6,236 bases of DNA, from contig CASEDW010000150.1 in the NCBI GenBank assembly GCA_949286775.1, positions 1 to 6,236 of the forward strand, read 5' to 3'. Below the pieces are notes generated by a model, which was not told where the DNA came from, ran no database searches, and saw only the letters and a list, made by a program, of their open reading frames with translations. Source of the DNA: an uncultured Eubacteriales bacterium (GTDB taxonomy: Bacteria; Bacillota; Clostridia; Lachnospirales; Lachnospiraceae). Each line of letters begins with the position of its first letter. The stretch's first letter is position 1. The translations under genes and the position numbers were made by a program. Positions 1 through 5,193 of the stretch are shown one piece after another.

Positions 1-235
1 CGCCTGAAATTCTTGAAGCCGCATAACGTATAAAGATACCTGCCAGCGCAGCCACGGCTATTATGATCAGATCATTTACGCCATAACTTTCATAGTCTGC
101 GGCTATATGAATCGCTTTGCATATGCATGCCGTGATGGTGACATTGGCAAACAGACCCATAATCATAAAGGCAACCGTGTAATAAATATACTTTTTATTA
201 TCTCCCAGCAGATGAAGCAGCTTTTTGTCGATCAT
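1..235 (-). CDS. N-terminal fragment of probable ABC transporter permease/ATP-binding protein
   Basis: The gene starts at the ATG at 235 and runs off the left edge, so only 78 residues are visible (MIDKKLLHLLGDNKKYIYYT...). The start is supported by an AGGAG ribosome binding site at 244-248, 8 bases upstream. The fragment has a short basic/polar N-terminus, a first hydrophobic helix at about residues 16-36 and a second at about 57-70 ending in an Arg/Ala/Ser-rich stretch (IRYAASRISG). This pattern fits the first two membrane helices of exporter-type ABC half-transporters, particularly the CydD/CydC-like type, in which the membrane domain precedes the ATPase domain. The ATPase domain lies outside the window, so neither the family nor the substrate can be proven. 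The gene has its own promoter and operator array (265-436) and is separated from rplL by a strong terminator. That suggests an inducible export operon controlled apart from the ribosomal genes. Confidence 0.6.
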   Translation of the reverse strand, partial: MIDKKLLHLLGDNKKYIYYTVAFMIMGLFANVTITACICKAIHIAADYESYGVNDLIIIAVAALAGIFIRYAASRISG

Positions 236-264
236 TTGTAGTACTCCTGTTTGTTTTTGATTTA

Positions 265-282
265 TGTTAGCTATAGCTAACA
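265..282. promoter_or_regulatory. Palindromic operator-like site C (perfect 18-bp palindrome)
   Basis: TGTTAGCTATAGCTAACA is a perfect 18-bp palindrome. It has the half-site GTTAGC, a 4-bp centre and the half-site GCTAAC. The same 6-4-6 layout recurs at 350-365 and 385-400. It lies in the 5' leader of the ABC gene, about 30 bp before its start codon. The TTAGC/GCTAA core resembles operators of the MarR/SlyA family (the SlyA consensus is TTAGC-AA-GCTAA), but a TetR-type regulator is also possible. The regulator itself is not visible. Confidence 0.65.
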
Positions 283-292
283 CATTCTTTTC

Positions 293-329
293 AAATAAGG
301 AATGCTGCGCAAAAAAGCATTCCTTATTT
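293..329 (-). other. Strong hairpin in 5' leader of ABC gene
   Basis: The arms 293-305 (AAATAAGGAATGC) and 317-329 form a perfect 13-bp stem around an 11-base loop that contains a run of six A on the plus strand (U in the minus-strand RNA). The hairpin sits in the leader between operator-like sites B and C, about 58 bases before the start codon. On the minus strand only three T follow, and these are part of the stem, so it is a poor match to a rho-independent terminator. It could be an mRNA-stabilising structure, a weak attenuator or a binding element. Its function is inferred only from position. Confidence 0.5.
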
Positions 330-349
330 ACAAAATGCAGAACAATTTG

Positions 350-365
350 ATTAGCACTCGCTAAC
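350..365. promoter_or_regulatory. Palindromic operator-like site B
   Basis: ATTAGCACTCGCTAAC has the same 6-4-6 layout as sites A and C, with one half-site mismatch in the outermost base (A instead of G). The centre (ACTC) differs from the other two copies, so only the half-sites are conserved, as expected for a dimeric repressor. It lies about 36-51 bases downstream of the predicted transcription start of the ABC gene. Confidence 0.55.
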
Positions 366-383
366 TGTTTGTCTAAAAAAATA

Positions 384-401
384 AGTTAGTCAGAGCTAAC
401 T
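384..401. promoter_or_regulatory. Palindromic operator-like site A at the predicted transcription start
   Basis: AGTTAGTCAGAGCTAACT contains the half-sites GTTAGT and GCTAAC around a 4-bp centre, with one mismatch to the perfect copy at 265-282. Its upstream edge falls on the predicted +1 (about 401) of the promoter at 408-436. A bound dimer there would block initiation or promoter clearance, the classical position for a repressor operator. Together with sites B and C it forms a three-site array. Confidence 0.6.
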
Positions 402-407
402 GAATTT

Positions 408-436
408 ACTATATACAATTAGACATAGCTTGTCAA
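408..436 (-). promoter_or_regulatory. Sigma-A-type promoter of the ABC transporter gene
   Basis: On the minus strand the consensus -35 box TTGACA (431-436) is followed by a 17-bp spacer and TATAGT (408-413), five of six matches to the -10 consensus. The predicted start is near 401, giving a leader of about 165 bases before the ABC start codon at 235. The near-consensus boxes suggest a strong promoter that needs repression, which fits the operator-like palindrome placed right at the start site. Confidence 0.75.
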
Positions 437-463
437 GCAGGTTTATTTATATCGTTTGCTTTT

Positions 464-482
464 TTGTTAGCTATTTGTTAGT
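464..482. promoter_or_regulatory. Possible degenerate operator half-sites upstream of the promoter
   Basis: This stretch contains TTGTTAG twice in direct orientation (464-470 and 475-481, with GTTAGC at 466-471). The half-site matches that of the palindromes at 265, 350 and 384, but no correctly spaced inverted partner is present. It lies about 28 bp upstream of the -35 box. It may be a decayed or half operator, or chance in an AT-rich stretch. Confidence 0.25.
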
Positions 483-514
483 TACTCAGAAAAAACCGCC
501 CTTTTCCACAACGT

Positions 515-546
515 AAAAACCCCCGAAAACCTTACGTTTTCGGGGG
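515..546 (-). terminator. Rho-independent terminator of rplJ-rplL
   Basis: On the minus strand an 11-bp perfect stem (arms 520-530 and 536-546, with five consecutive G:C pairs at the base) closes a 5-base loop and is followed at once by five T (515-519). It begins 17 bases after the rplL stop codon. The strength of the hairpin implies that rplL is the last gene of its operon and that transcripts do not continue into the ABC gene. Confidence 0.9.
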
Positions 547-563
547 CAAATTTATGTTCTTTA

Positions 564-941
564 TTATTTAAGAGTAACTTTAGCGCCTTCAGCCTCAAGT
601 TTAGATTTGATTTCATCAGCTTCTGCTTTAGCAGCTGCCTCTTTGATAACCTTCGGAGCGCCATCAACAGCTTCTTTAGCTTCTTTAAGTCCAAGACCTG
701 TTACTTCACGAACAACTTTGATAACTTTAACTTTGTTTGGTCCAACTTCTGTAAGCTCTACGTCGAACTCTGTTTTCTCTTCAGCTGCTTCAGCTGCGCC
801 TGCTGCAGGTCCTGCAACTACAACGCCTGCTGCTGCAGATACGCCAAACTCTTCTTCACAAGCTTTTACTAACTCGTTAAGCTCTAATACTGATAACTCT
901 TTAATAGCTTCGATAAACTCAGCTGTTGTTAATTTTGCCAT
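564..941 (-). CDS. rplL: 50S ribosomal protein L7/L12
   Basis: This 125-residue protein forms the flexible L7/L12 stalk of the large subunit, which recruits and activates translational GTPases. It is anchored by L10 (rplJ, the gene just upstream). Visible parts are the N-terminal dimerisation and L10-binding domain (about 1-35, MAKLTTAEFIEAIKELSVLE), an Ala/Gly-rich hinge (about 36-56), and the C-terminal factor-binding domain (about 57-125) with the hallmark KVIKVVREVTGLGLKEAK at 72-89. The length is typical for the family. The start is placed at 941 rather than at the in-frame ATG at 956, because the GGAGG at 950-954 lies 8 bases upstream of 941 and would otherwise be inside the coding region. 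A strong terminator follows. In most bacteria rpoB comes next, but here it does not. Confidence 0.97.
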   Translation of the reverse strand: MAKLTTAEFIEAIKELSVLELNELVKACEEEFGVSAAAGVVVAGPAAGAAEAAEEKTEFDVELTEVGPNKVKVIKVVREVTGLGLKEAKEAVDGAPKVIKEAAAKAEADEIKSKLEAEGAKVTLK

Positions 942-949
942 TATATTTT

Positions 950-954
950 CCTCC
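950..954 (-). promoter_or_regulatory. rplL ribosome binding site that decides the start
   Basis: A consensus GGAGG on the minus strand sits 8 bases before the ATG at 941 and immediately after an alternative in-frame ATG at 956. Its position shows that the true N-terminus is MAKLTT and not MEENIMAKLTT. Confidence 0.85.
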
Positions 955-984
955 ATATTTTGATATTATTCGATAATTTTAATG

Positions 985-1002
985 AGCTGCCTTTATGCAG
1001 CT
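985..1002 (-). other. Small hairpin in the rplJ-rplL intergenic gap
   Basis: AGCTGC (985-990) and GCAGCT (997-1002) can form a 6-bp stem with a 6-base loop in the 70-base gap between the rplJ stop and the rplL start. No T-run follows, so it is not a terminator. The L12:L10 ratio in the ribosome is at least 4:1, so a structure here could affect processing or independent rplL translation. That role is speculative. Confidence 0.3.
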
Positions 1003-1011
1003 ATGCGGCAA

Positions 1012-1512
1012 TTATTCTGCTGCCGGTGCTTCGTCTTTCTCCGCGATCTGTTTGATAACACGTGCGAAGTTCGCGATTGGTGACTGCATGCTTCCAAGAA
1101 GTCTTCCAAGAAGAACGTCTCTTGAAGGGATGTCAGCAAGTGATTTGATTCCGTTTACATCATAGTAGCTGCCTTCTACAACACCTGCAACTAACTCTAA
1201 CTGCGGGTTTTTCTTAGCAAACTCTGATAAAAGACGGATTGGCGCTGTCGCGTCGTCTTTGCTTACTGCAAGAGCGTTTGTGCTTTCGAGGTTGTCGTTA
1301 AGCGCCTCGCATGGTGTACCTGCAAACGCAAGTCTCATCATTGTGTTTTTGTAAACTTTGTAGCTTACGCCCGCTTCTCTTAAAGTTTTACGAAGAATAG
1401 TATCCTGCTCAACTGTAAGTCCGCTGTAGTTTACGAGAACAACGCTATCAGCATCAGCAATAGTATTCGCGATCTCATCAACGATAGGTTTCTTTAATTC
1501 AATCTTTGCCAT
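1012..1512 (-). CDS. rplJ: 50S ribosomal protein L10
   Basis: L10 forms the base of the ribosomal stalk. It binds 23S rRNA through its N-terminal domain and L7/L12 dimers through its C-terminal helix. The protein has 166 residues, normal for the family. Recognisable segments are the N-terminal MAKIELKKPIVDEI, the VVLVNYSGLTVEQ segment at 24-36, the YKVYKNTMMRLA segment with the KNT motif at 55-57, and IPSRDVLLGRLLGSM at 128-142. A helical Ala/Glu-rich tail follows, where L12 would bind. AAGGAGGAG upstream of the ATG at 1512 is a strong ribosome binding site. The gene is preceded by its own promoter (1684-1712) and an L10-type leader with attenuator (1558-1677). This points to feedback by L10 or the L10-L12 complex on its own mRNA. 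Confidence 0.97.
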   Translation of the reverse strand: MAKIELKKPIVDEIANTIADADSVVLVNYSGLTVEQDTILRKTLREAGVSYKVYKNTMMRLAFAGTPCEALNDNLESTNALAVSKDDATAPIRLLSEFAKKNPQLELVAGVVEGSYYDVNGIKSLADIPSRDVLLGRLLGSMQSPIANFARVIKQIAEKDEAPAAE

Positions 1513-1557
1513 GAAACAGTGCTCCTCCTTATATTATTTTATGCGCACGCTTCATAT

Positions 1558-1588
1558 AAAAAGCCCTGACGGCACAAACCGACAGGGC
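1558..1588 (-). terminator. Attenuator terminator in the rplJ leader
   Basis: On the minus strand, arms at 1579-1588 (GCCCTGTCGG) and 1563-1572 (CCGTCAGGGC) pair over 10 positions with a single mismatch and a 6-base loop, followed by five T (1558-1562). It lies before the rplJ start codon and downstream of the L10-binding leader fold, so it is best read as a regulated attenuator rather than an operon end. Transcription-attenuation control of rplJL leaders is known in Bacillus subtilis. Use of the same mechanism here is inferred. Confidence 0.85.
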
Positions 1589-1677
1589 ATGAAATTCTTT
1601 AAAAGAATGTTCATCCTCGGCAGGCGTTTCTTCTTATGACTGATAACACAGTCACCTGCTGTCTTCGGCGTGACACA
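1563..1677 (-). ncRNA. L10 (rplJL) autoregulatory mRNA leader
   Basis: The leader RNA from the predicted start (about 1677) carries the features I know from the L10 leader family. A conserved-looking GCAGGTG (1653-1659) pairs with CGCCTGC (1620-1626) over 7 bp including one wobble, and the latter is followed by CGAGGA. Inside this stem is a nested 5-bp hairpin (GACTG/CAGTC, 1638-1653) and an asymmetric A-rich internal loop (ATAAGAAGAAA), the expected kink-turn-like site for L10 binding. A small AT-rich hairpin (1594-1608) follows, then the attenuator terminator. The likely role is feedback control: free L10-L12 complex binds the leader and lowers expression of rplJ and rplL. The family match is by recognition of motifs and position, not by a covariance-model search. 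Confidence 0.8.
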
Positions 1678-1683
1678 ATACTT

Positions 1684-1712
1684 CTTATAACATATGAACT
1701 TTTCAATGTCAA
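1684..1712 (-). promoter_or_regulatory. Strong extended -10 promoter of rplJ-rplL
   Basis: On the minus strand, TTGACA (1707-1712), a 17-bp spacer and TATAAG (1684-1689) form a near-perfect sigma-A promoter, with TGT just before the -10 box giving an extended -10. The -35 box begins 12 bases after the ftsH stop codon and no terminator lies between. Transcripts reading through from ftsH would therefore enter the same L10 leader. Confidence 0.85.
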
Positions 1713-1724
1713 GAACAATTTTAA

Positions 1725-3788
1725 TTATTTATCATCTTCAGGTATAGAACCGTCAGTATCGACTACATCCGAAAAATCGTCGTCGGCATACTCATCGTTT
1801 TTATGAGTGTTTTCTGGTTCTGCTGCCGTATCCGATACGTCTGAATCATCAGCGCTGTGCGCCTCTTCAAAATGGCTTTCAGAATTTTCCTTTACGCTGT
1901 TTTCATGTTCTGTATCGATCATTTTTGTTGCAGTCATTTCTTCCGGCGCGCGGTTGAGTATTTCCATAAACTCATCGCCTGTGATCGTCTCTTTTTCATA
2001 GAGATATTTAGCGATCTCATGAAGTTTGATCATGTTTTCCGAAATGAGACGTTTTGCTTTCTCATACTGCGCTTTGACGATAGCTATAACCATTTCATCG
2101 ATCTTACCCGATGTATCCTCAGAACAAGCCAGCGACGCGTCTCCTCCGAGGTATTTGTTTGAAAGAGTTTCAAGGGCAACCATTCCGAACTCGTCAGTCA
2201 TACCGAAACGTGTAATCATAGCGCGGACAAGTTTTGTCGCCTGCTCGATATCGTTTGAAGCGCCTGTTGTGATAGAGTTAAATACAAGCTCTTCCGCAAC
2301 ACGTCCGCCTGTAAATGTCGCCACTTTGTTCTCAAGCTCTTCTTTCGACATAAGGTTGTGATCATCTTCGTCAACCTGCATCGTAAATCCAAGGGCTCCC
2401 GATGTACGCGGGATGATAGTGATCTTTGTAACCGGCGCTGAATGAGTCTGAAGCGCAGCCACAAGAGCGTGACCGACTTCGTGATATGCGACAACAAGTT
2501 TTTCTTTGTCTGTAAGGATCTTGTTCTTCTTCTGATATCCGGCTATTACAACTTCAACGCTCTCCTCTATATCGCTCTGCACTACGAACTTACGTCCGTC
2601 ACGCACCGCTCTAAGGGCAGCTTCATTTATCATGTTCGCCAGTTCGGCGCCGCTTGCTCCCGGCGACATCCTTGCTATAGCGGCAAAATCAACGTTGTCG
2701 CTTATCTTTATATTTTTAGCATGAAGCTTAAGTATCTCTTCACGTCCCTTAAGATCAGGAAGCTCTACCGGAATTCGTCTGTCGAATCGTCCCGGTCTTA
2801 AAAGCGCCGGGTCAAGAGAATCCGGTCTGTTAGTAGCCGCAAGAATTATAACTCCCTTTCGTCCGTCGAAACCGTCCATTTCCGAAAGAAGCTGATTCAG
2901 AGTCTGCTCTCTTTCATCGTTTCCGGAGAAACCGCTTCCGTCTCTCTTTTTACCTACCGTATCGATCTCGTCGATAAATACGATACACGGCGCTTTTGCG
3001 TCCGCCTGCTTAAAGAGGTCACGGACTTTAGCCGCTCCCATACCTACGAACATCTCAACGAACTCTGAACCCGATATTGAGAAGAAAGGCACGCTTGCCT
3101 CTCCTGCAACCGCTTTGGCCAGAAGAGTCTTACCTGTTCCCGGGGGTCCTACAAGAAGAGCTCCTTTGGGCATTCTCGCTCCGATATCCTGATATTTCTG
3201 CGGATTGTGCAGAAAGTCAACTATTTCTGTAAGAATTTCTTTTGCCTCGTCTTCGCCGGCAACGTCTTTAAATTTAACGCCTGTCTCAGACTGGGAATAT
3301 ATCTTGGCTCCGCTCTTTCCAAAGCTCATGGTGCCGCCCATGCCTCCGCCGCCCATCTTTCCTGCAAGGGAGCGCATGAGAAGTCTTCCCAGGAGTATCA
3401 AAATCAAAAACGGAAGTATCCATCCCAAAAGTATGCTTACGAAAATATTATCCTGTGGAATTATCTCTGATTCAAAATCATCAAGACCTGCAGCTAAAAG
3501 CCTGTCTGTCAGCTGATAATCATTCATCAGTCCTGTTTCATAAACTTTTTCTTCCGTTGATCTGTCACTGAAAGTGATGACTCCTGTCTGCTGGTTGATA
3601 TTTACTTCCTTAACCTGTCCGTTTTCCAGCATGTCCATGAAAGTGCCGTATCCGACCTTTTCAACCTTAACAGTTCCGGCGCTCGGAAATAGCAGGAAAT
3701 TGATCAGAAATATCGCAATTACCGCGACAACAAAATACATTATAAACGGTTTTCTGCCGTTTTGCTGCTTATCTGGTTTGTTATTCAT
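1725..3788 (-). CDS. ftsH: ATP-dependent zinc metalloprotease FtsH
   Basis: This 687-residue membrane-anchored AAA+ protease would degrade misfolded membrane proteins and short-lived regulators at the cytoplasmic face. Visible in order are TM helix 1 (about 15-35), an extracytoplasmic FtsH domain (about 36-113), TM helix 2 (about 115-137) and a Gly/Met-rich linker. The AAA+ module follows, with Walker A GPPGTGKT (214-221), pore motif FVGMGA (247-252), Walker B IVFIDE (269-274) and the arginine-finger region (RPGRFDR, 331-337). The M41 protease domain has zinc site HEVGH (436-440) and the third ligand Asp513 in TTGASND. The usual motif is HEAGH, so Val is a small deviation inside HEXXH. A 70-residue Asp/Glu/Ser-rich tail (about 616-687) looks disordered. 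AAGGAG (3795-3800) lies 6 bases before the start. The start overlaps the greA stop by one base (TAATG). No tilS-hpt neighbours are seen, so a second ftsH may exist elsewhere. Confidence 0.97.
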   Translation of the reverse strand: MNNKPDKQQNGRKPFIMYFVVAVIAIFLINFLLFPSAGTVKVEKVGYGTFMDMLENGQVKEVNINQQTGVITFSDRSTEEKVYETGLMNDYQLTDRLLAAGLDDFESEIIPQDNIFVSILLGWILPFLILILLGRLLMRSLAGKMGGGGMGGTMSFGKSGAKIYSQSETGVKFKDVAGEDEAKEILTEIVDFLHNPQKYQDIGARMPKGALLVGPPGTGKTLLAKAVAGEASVPFFSISGSEFVEMFVGMGAAKVRDLFKQADAKAPCIVFIDEIDTVGKKRDGSGFSGNDEREQTLNQLLSEMDGFDGRKGVIILAATNRPDSLDPALLRPGRFDRRIPVELPDLKGREEILKLHAKNIKISDNVDFAAIARMSPGASGAELANMINEAALRAVRDGRKFVVQSDIEESVEVVIAGYQKKNKILTDKEKLVVAYHEVGHALVAALQTHSAPVTKITIIPRTSGALGFTMQVDEDDHNLMSKEELENKVATFTGGRVAEELVFNSITTGASNDIEQATKLVRAMITRFGMTDEFGMVALETLSNKYLGGDASLACSEDTSGKIDEMVIAIVKAQYEKAKRLISENMIKLHEIAKYLYEKETITGDEFMEILNRAPEEMTATKMIDTEHENSVKENSESHFEEAHSADDSDVSDTAAEPENTHKNDEYADDDFSDVVDTDGSIPEDDK

Positions 3789-4288
3789 TAGAAACTCCTT
3801 AATCTGTCTGTTTCTTCTTCTCCGGTATTTTCTATGGCTTTAATCACGATGAAATAGCTTCCGACGCCTGCGTTTACCTCTACTCTGTCTCCCACTTTAT
3901 GTCCCATAAGCGCCGCGCCCACAGGGGATTCCGGCGAAATACGCCCGTCAAGGGAATTGCCTCTTACTGACGTAACTATTTTGTATACCTCTGTTTCATC
4001 GTCGTCCTCAAAGAGGACAGTTACTTTTTTATTGATCCCGACCTCATCCTCGGCCGAATTATCTTCGATTATATTAGCTGTTTTTATCATATTTTCAAGG
4101 TATCTGATCCTGCTCTCATTTTGATTTTTAGCCTTTTTCGCGGCATAATACTCAAAATTCTCGCTCAGATCACCCTGCGCTCTCGCTTCTTTTACAGCTT
4201 CTATAAGCTGTTTCCTTTCGACCAGTTTTCTGCGGTCGATTTCTTCCTGCATCTTATCAATGTCGCTCTGTGTCAGATTGTCATGCAT
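3788..4288 (-). CDS. greA: Transcription elongation factor GreA
   Basis: GreA binds the RNA polymerase secondary channel and stimulates cleavage of backtracked RNA, rescuing stalled complexes. The 166-residue protein has the N-terminal coiled coil (about 5-75). Its tip carries ARAQGDLSENFEYYAAK, with acidic residues Asp40 and Glu43 at the positions known to be needed for cleavage (Asp41 and Glu44 in E. coli GreA). A C-terminal FKBP-like domain has SPESPVGAALMGHKVGDRVEV at about 118-138. Length and motifs are normal, so it looks active rather than a Gfh-type inhibitor. The ATG at 4288 has GAGG (4297-4300) 8 bases upstream. The stop TAA shares its last A with the ATG of ftsH, and the ftsH ribosome binding site is inside the greA 3' end, so the two are probably one transcript with coupled translation. 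Confidence 0.95.
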   Translation of the reverse strand: MHDNLTQSDIDKMQEEIDRRKLVERKQLIEAVKEARAQGDLSENFEYYAAKKAKNQNESRIRYLENMIKTANIIEDNSAEDEVGINKKVTVLFEDDDETEVYKIVTSVRGNSLDGRISPESPVGAALMGHKVGDRVEVNAGVGSYFIVIKAIENTGEEETDRLRSF

Positions 4289-4312
4289 TATTTTTTCCTC
4301 TGTTATTTAGAA

Positions 4313-4342
4313 ATGATACTCTCTTGTTTTGGTAAAATTCAA
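4313..4342 (-). promoter_or_regulatory. Possible greA-ftsH promoter
   Basis: On the minus strand, TTGAAT (4337-4342) and TATCAT (4313-4318) are separated by 18 bp, with the start predicted about 18-20 bases before the greA ATG. Each box matches the sigma-A consensus at four or five of six positions. The region is AT-rich, so chance matches are likely. Confidence 0.4.
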
Positions 4343-4344
4343 CT

Positions 4345-4370
4345 AAAAAAAGTCTAAATTTTCTAAACTT
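4345..4370 (-). terminator. Weak terminator-like hairpin after the glycosylase gene
   Basis: On the minus strand, AAGTTTAG (4363-4370, overlapping the stop codon of the glycosylase gene) can pair with TTAGACTT (4350-4357) over 8 positions, including two wobbles. The loop is 5 bases and five further T follow (4345-4349). The stem is AT-rich and weak, so it would at most terminate partially before greA. Confidence 0.35.
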
Positions 4371-5178
4371 TATTTTTATGCAGCTCATAATAAAAGATAT
4401 ACTGCTGTATAACTCCCGCGAATCCTTTATATCTTTCAAACGGAAATCCTTCGCTGTAATGTTCTTCAAGAACCTGTCTTATATGAGTATCTATCGGAAA
4501 TGCGTCTATTTTGTGAAGCGCGAACAGACAGATACAGTCCGCGACTTTTTTACCGACGCCGTAGAGTTCCAAAAGCTTCTCTTTCGCTTCTTCATAGCTC
4601 ATATCATAGAGTTCATCAGGCAAAAAACAGCCGTTCGCCACGGCTTTAGCGCATCTTACGACATATTTGCTCCTGTATCCAAGGTTGCACTCCATCAGCG
4701 CGTCTTCCGGCAGGCAGCAAAGCGCCTCAGCTTTAGGAAACGCGTAATATTTTGTGCCGTCTGAGGCAATTTTTTCTTCGCCGTATTTTTCGGATATGTT
4801 TGAAATGCATCTTCTGATTCTCGTGATATTATTCTGCTGCGAAATCAGAAAGGAGACTATCATCTCCCACAGTTCCTGGTTAAGTATCCTTATCCCGTTT
4901 CCTAATCTTACAGCGTCGGACAGATACTCGTCTTTTTCATCGACTGCATCCATATATTTTTGATAATCGGTATCGAGATCGAAATAATGTTTCCAGTATT
5001 CTTCAAACTCCTTATCCAAGCAGTCAAAATACACATATCCGCCCTCTTCCCACACGCAGATATATCTGTCGGCAGCAATGATTTCATATTTGCCGTCGTC
5101 TCTTTTTGACATTCTGAAACACTGGCCTGATTCCGCTATCTGCTCGATGTCAAAATTATCTTTTATTATCTTTTTCAT
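4363..5178 (-). CDS. ogg: 8-oxoguanine DNA glycosylase, OGG1 type
   Basis: This 271-residue HhH-GPD protein would excise 8-oxoguanine opposite C and cleave the strand by its lyase activity (base excision repair). The N-terminal SGQCFRM (17-23) matches the SGQSFRW region of human OGG1 that helps recognise the oxidised base. SQQNNITRI (113-121) corresponds to the SSNNNIARI loop. The helix-hairpin-helix LLELYGVGKKVADC (202-215) places the catalytic lysine at Lys211 (human Lys249). Asp230 in FPIDTH matches the essential Asp268. OGG1-type enzymes are rarer in bacteria than MutM/Fpg, but one is characterised in Clostridium acetobutylicum. The start at 5178 has only a modest GGAAG (5185-5189) 6 bases upstream, and 15 bases separate it from the previous gene, so it is probably co-transcribed and perhaps coupled. 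An AlkA-like specificity is less likely because the OGG1 motifs are present. Confidence 0.88.
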   Translation of the reverse strand: MKKIIKDNFDIEQIAESGQCFRMSKRDDGKYEIIAADRYICVWEEGGYVYFDCLDKEFEEYWKHYFDLDTDYQKYMDAVDEKDEYLSDAVRLGNGIRILNQELWEMIVSFLISQQNNITRIRRCISNISEKYGEEKIASDGTKYYAFPKAEALCCLPEDALMECNLGYRSKYVVRCAKAVANGCFLPDELYDMSYEEAKEKLLELYGVGKKVADCICLFALHKIDAFPIDTHIRQVLEEHYSEGFPFERYKGFAGVIQQYIFYYELHKNKV

Positions 5179-5193
5179 TTTTTGCTTCCAAAC

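Noticed and set aside
277..306. Nine-codon minus-strand frame in the ABC leader, starting in the hairpin stem
   Set aside because: The AAGGA is only one or two bases from the ATG, too close for initiation, and the sequence is constrained by the stem. It is not supportable as a leader peptide.
265..401. CRISPR-like or mobile-element repeat interpretation of the GTTAGC palindromes
   Set aside because: The copies are only 16-18 bp, irregularly spaced and positioned around a promoter. That fits operators, not CRISPR repeats or insertion sequence ends.
482..694. 70-residue Lys/Leu-rich minus-strand frame
   Set aside because: It overlaps the rplL C-terminus in a different frame and runs through its terminator. 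The composition is a frame-shift echo of the Lys/Ala-rich L7/L12 sequence.
607..963. 118-residue Ser/Ala/Thr-rich plus-strand frame
   Set aside because: It is antisense to rplL, and its composition mirrors the Ala/Glu/Lys codons of the real gene.
2442..2801. 119-residue plus-strand frame
   Set aside because: It is antisense to the ftsH protease and AAA+ regions, shows no recognisable domain, and sits inside an unambiguous gene.
4281..4469. 62-residue minus-strand frame across the gap between the glycosylase gene and greA
   Set aside because: It overlaps the glycosylase 3' end out of frame, is low-complexity Lys/Phe/Asn-rich and has no family resemblance.
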